Shown here in pieces: positions 4,906 through 8,604 of a DNA stretch of 8,604 bases. The notes below the pieces were generated by a model, which was not told the DNA's origin, did no database searches, and saw nothing but the letters and a program-made list of their open reading frames with translations. The DNA lies in contig DASVTU010000017.1 in assembly GCA_036387415.1 (NCBI GenBank), positions 1-8,604 on the forward strand, given 5' to 3'. The stretch comes from DASVTU01 sp036387415 (lineage in GTDB: Bacteria; Acidobacteriota; Blastocatellia; Pyrinomonadales; Pyrinomonadaceae). Each line of letters begins with the position of its first letter. Position 1 is the first letter of the stretch. The position numbers and the translations under genes are program-made.

Positions 4906-8604
<3,699 letters not shown>

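Overview
The window carries the str-operon end of the bacterial rpoBC-str cluster, mostly on the minus strand. Reading in the direction of transcription from the right edge, it holds the 3' nine-tenths of rpoC (RNA polymerase beta'), then, past one convergent plus-strand gene, rpsL (S12), rpsG (S7), fusA (EF-G) and the first 50 codons of tuf (EF-Tu), which runs off the left edge. Moderately high GC, a beta' with a long insertion in the trigger-loop region, and canonical S12, S7 and EF-G point to a Gram-negative-type bacterium. Acidobacteriota (Blastocatellia-like) is my best guess, but it rests on general resemblance only.

Layout: 1-150 tuf start; 151-229 repeat-filled gap; 230-2332 fusA; 2333-2426 repeat-filled gap; 2427-2897 rpsG; 2898-2993 repeat-filled gap; 2994-3401 rpsL (GTG start); 3402 to about 3824 a long structured mRNA leader; 3831-3859 a near-consensus sigma-70 promoter firing leftward; 3860-4123 a divergent upstream region; 4124-4786 a plus-strand gene for a 220-residue protein that resembles phage-type single-strand annealing proteins; 4787-4905 a convergent intergenic region with two strong hairpins, one of them an intrinsic terminator for rpoC; 4906-8604 rpoC, cut at its 5' end by the window edge.

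The housekeeping genes supply transcription (beta') and translation (S12, S7, EF-G, EF-Tu). In this genome rpoBC appears to end at its own terminator, and the str genes restart from their own promoter.

The most unusual signal lies in the gaps. Each of the three consecutive spacers of the str operon is built from tandem 7- or 8-base units, followed by a short spacer and then the complementary units in inverted order. The unit sequence differs in every gap but the architecture is shared. The arrays run almost into the start codons of rpsG and fusA, which lack a visible Shine-Dalgarno sequence. Other points of interest are the roughly 420-base structured leader, the annealing-protein-like gene between rpoC and rpsL, and an abrupt change in codon use inside rpoC near 7740.
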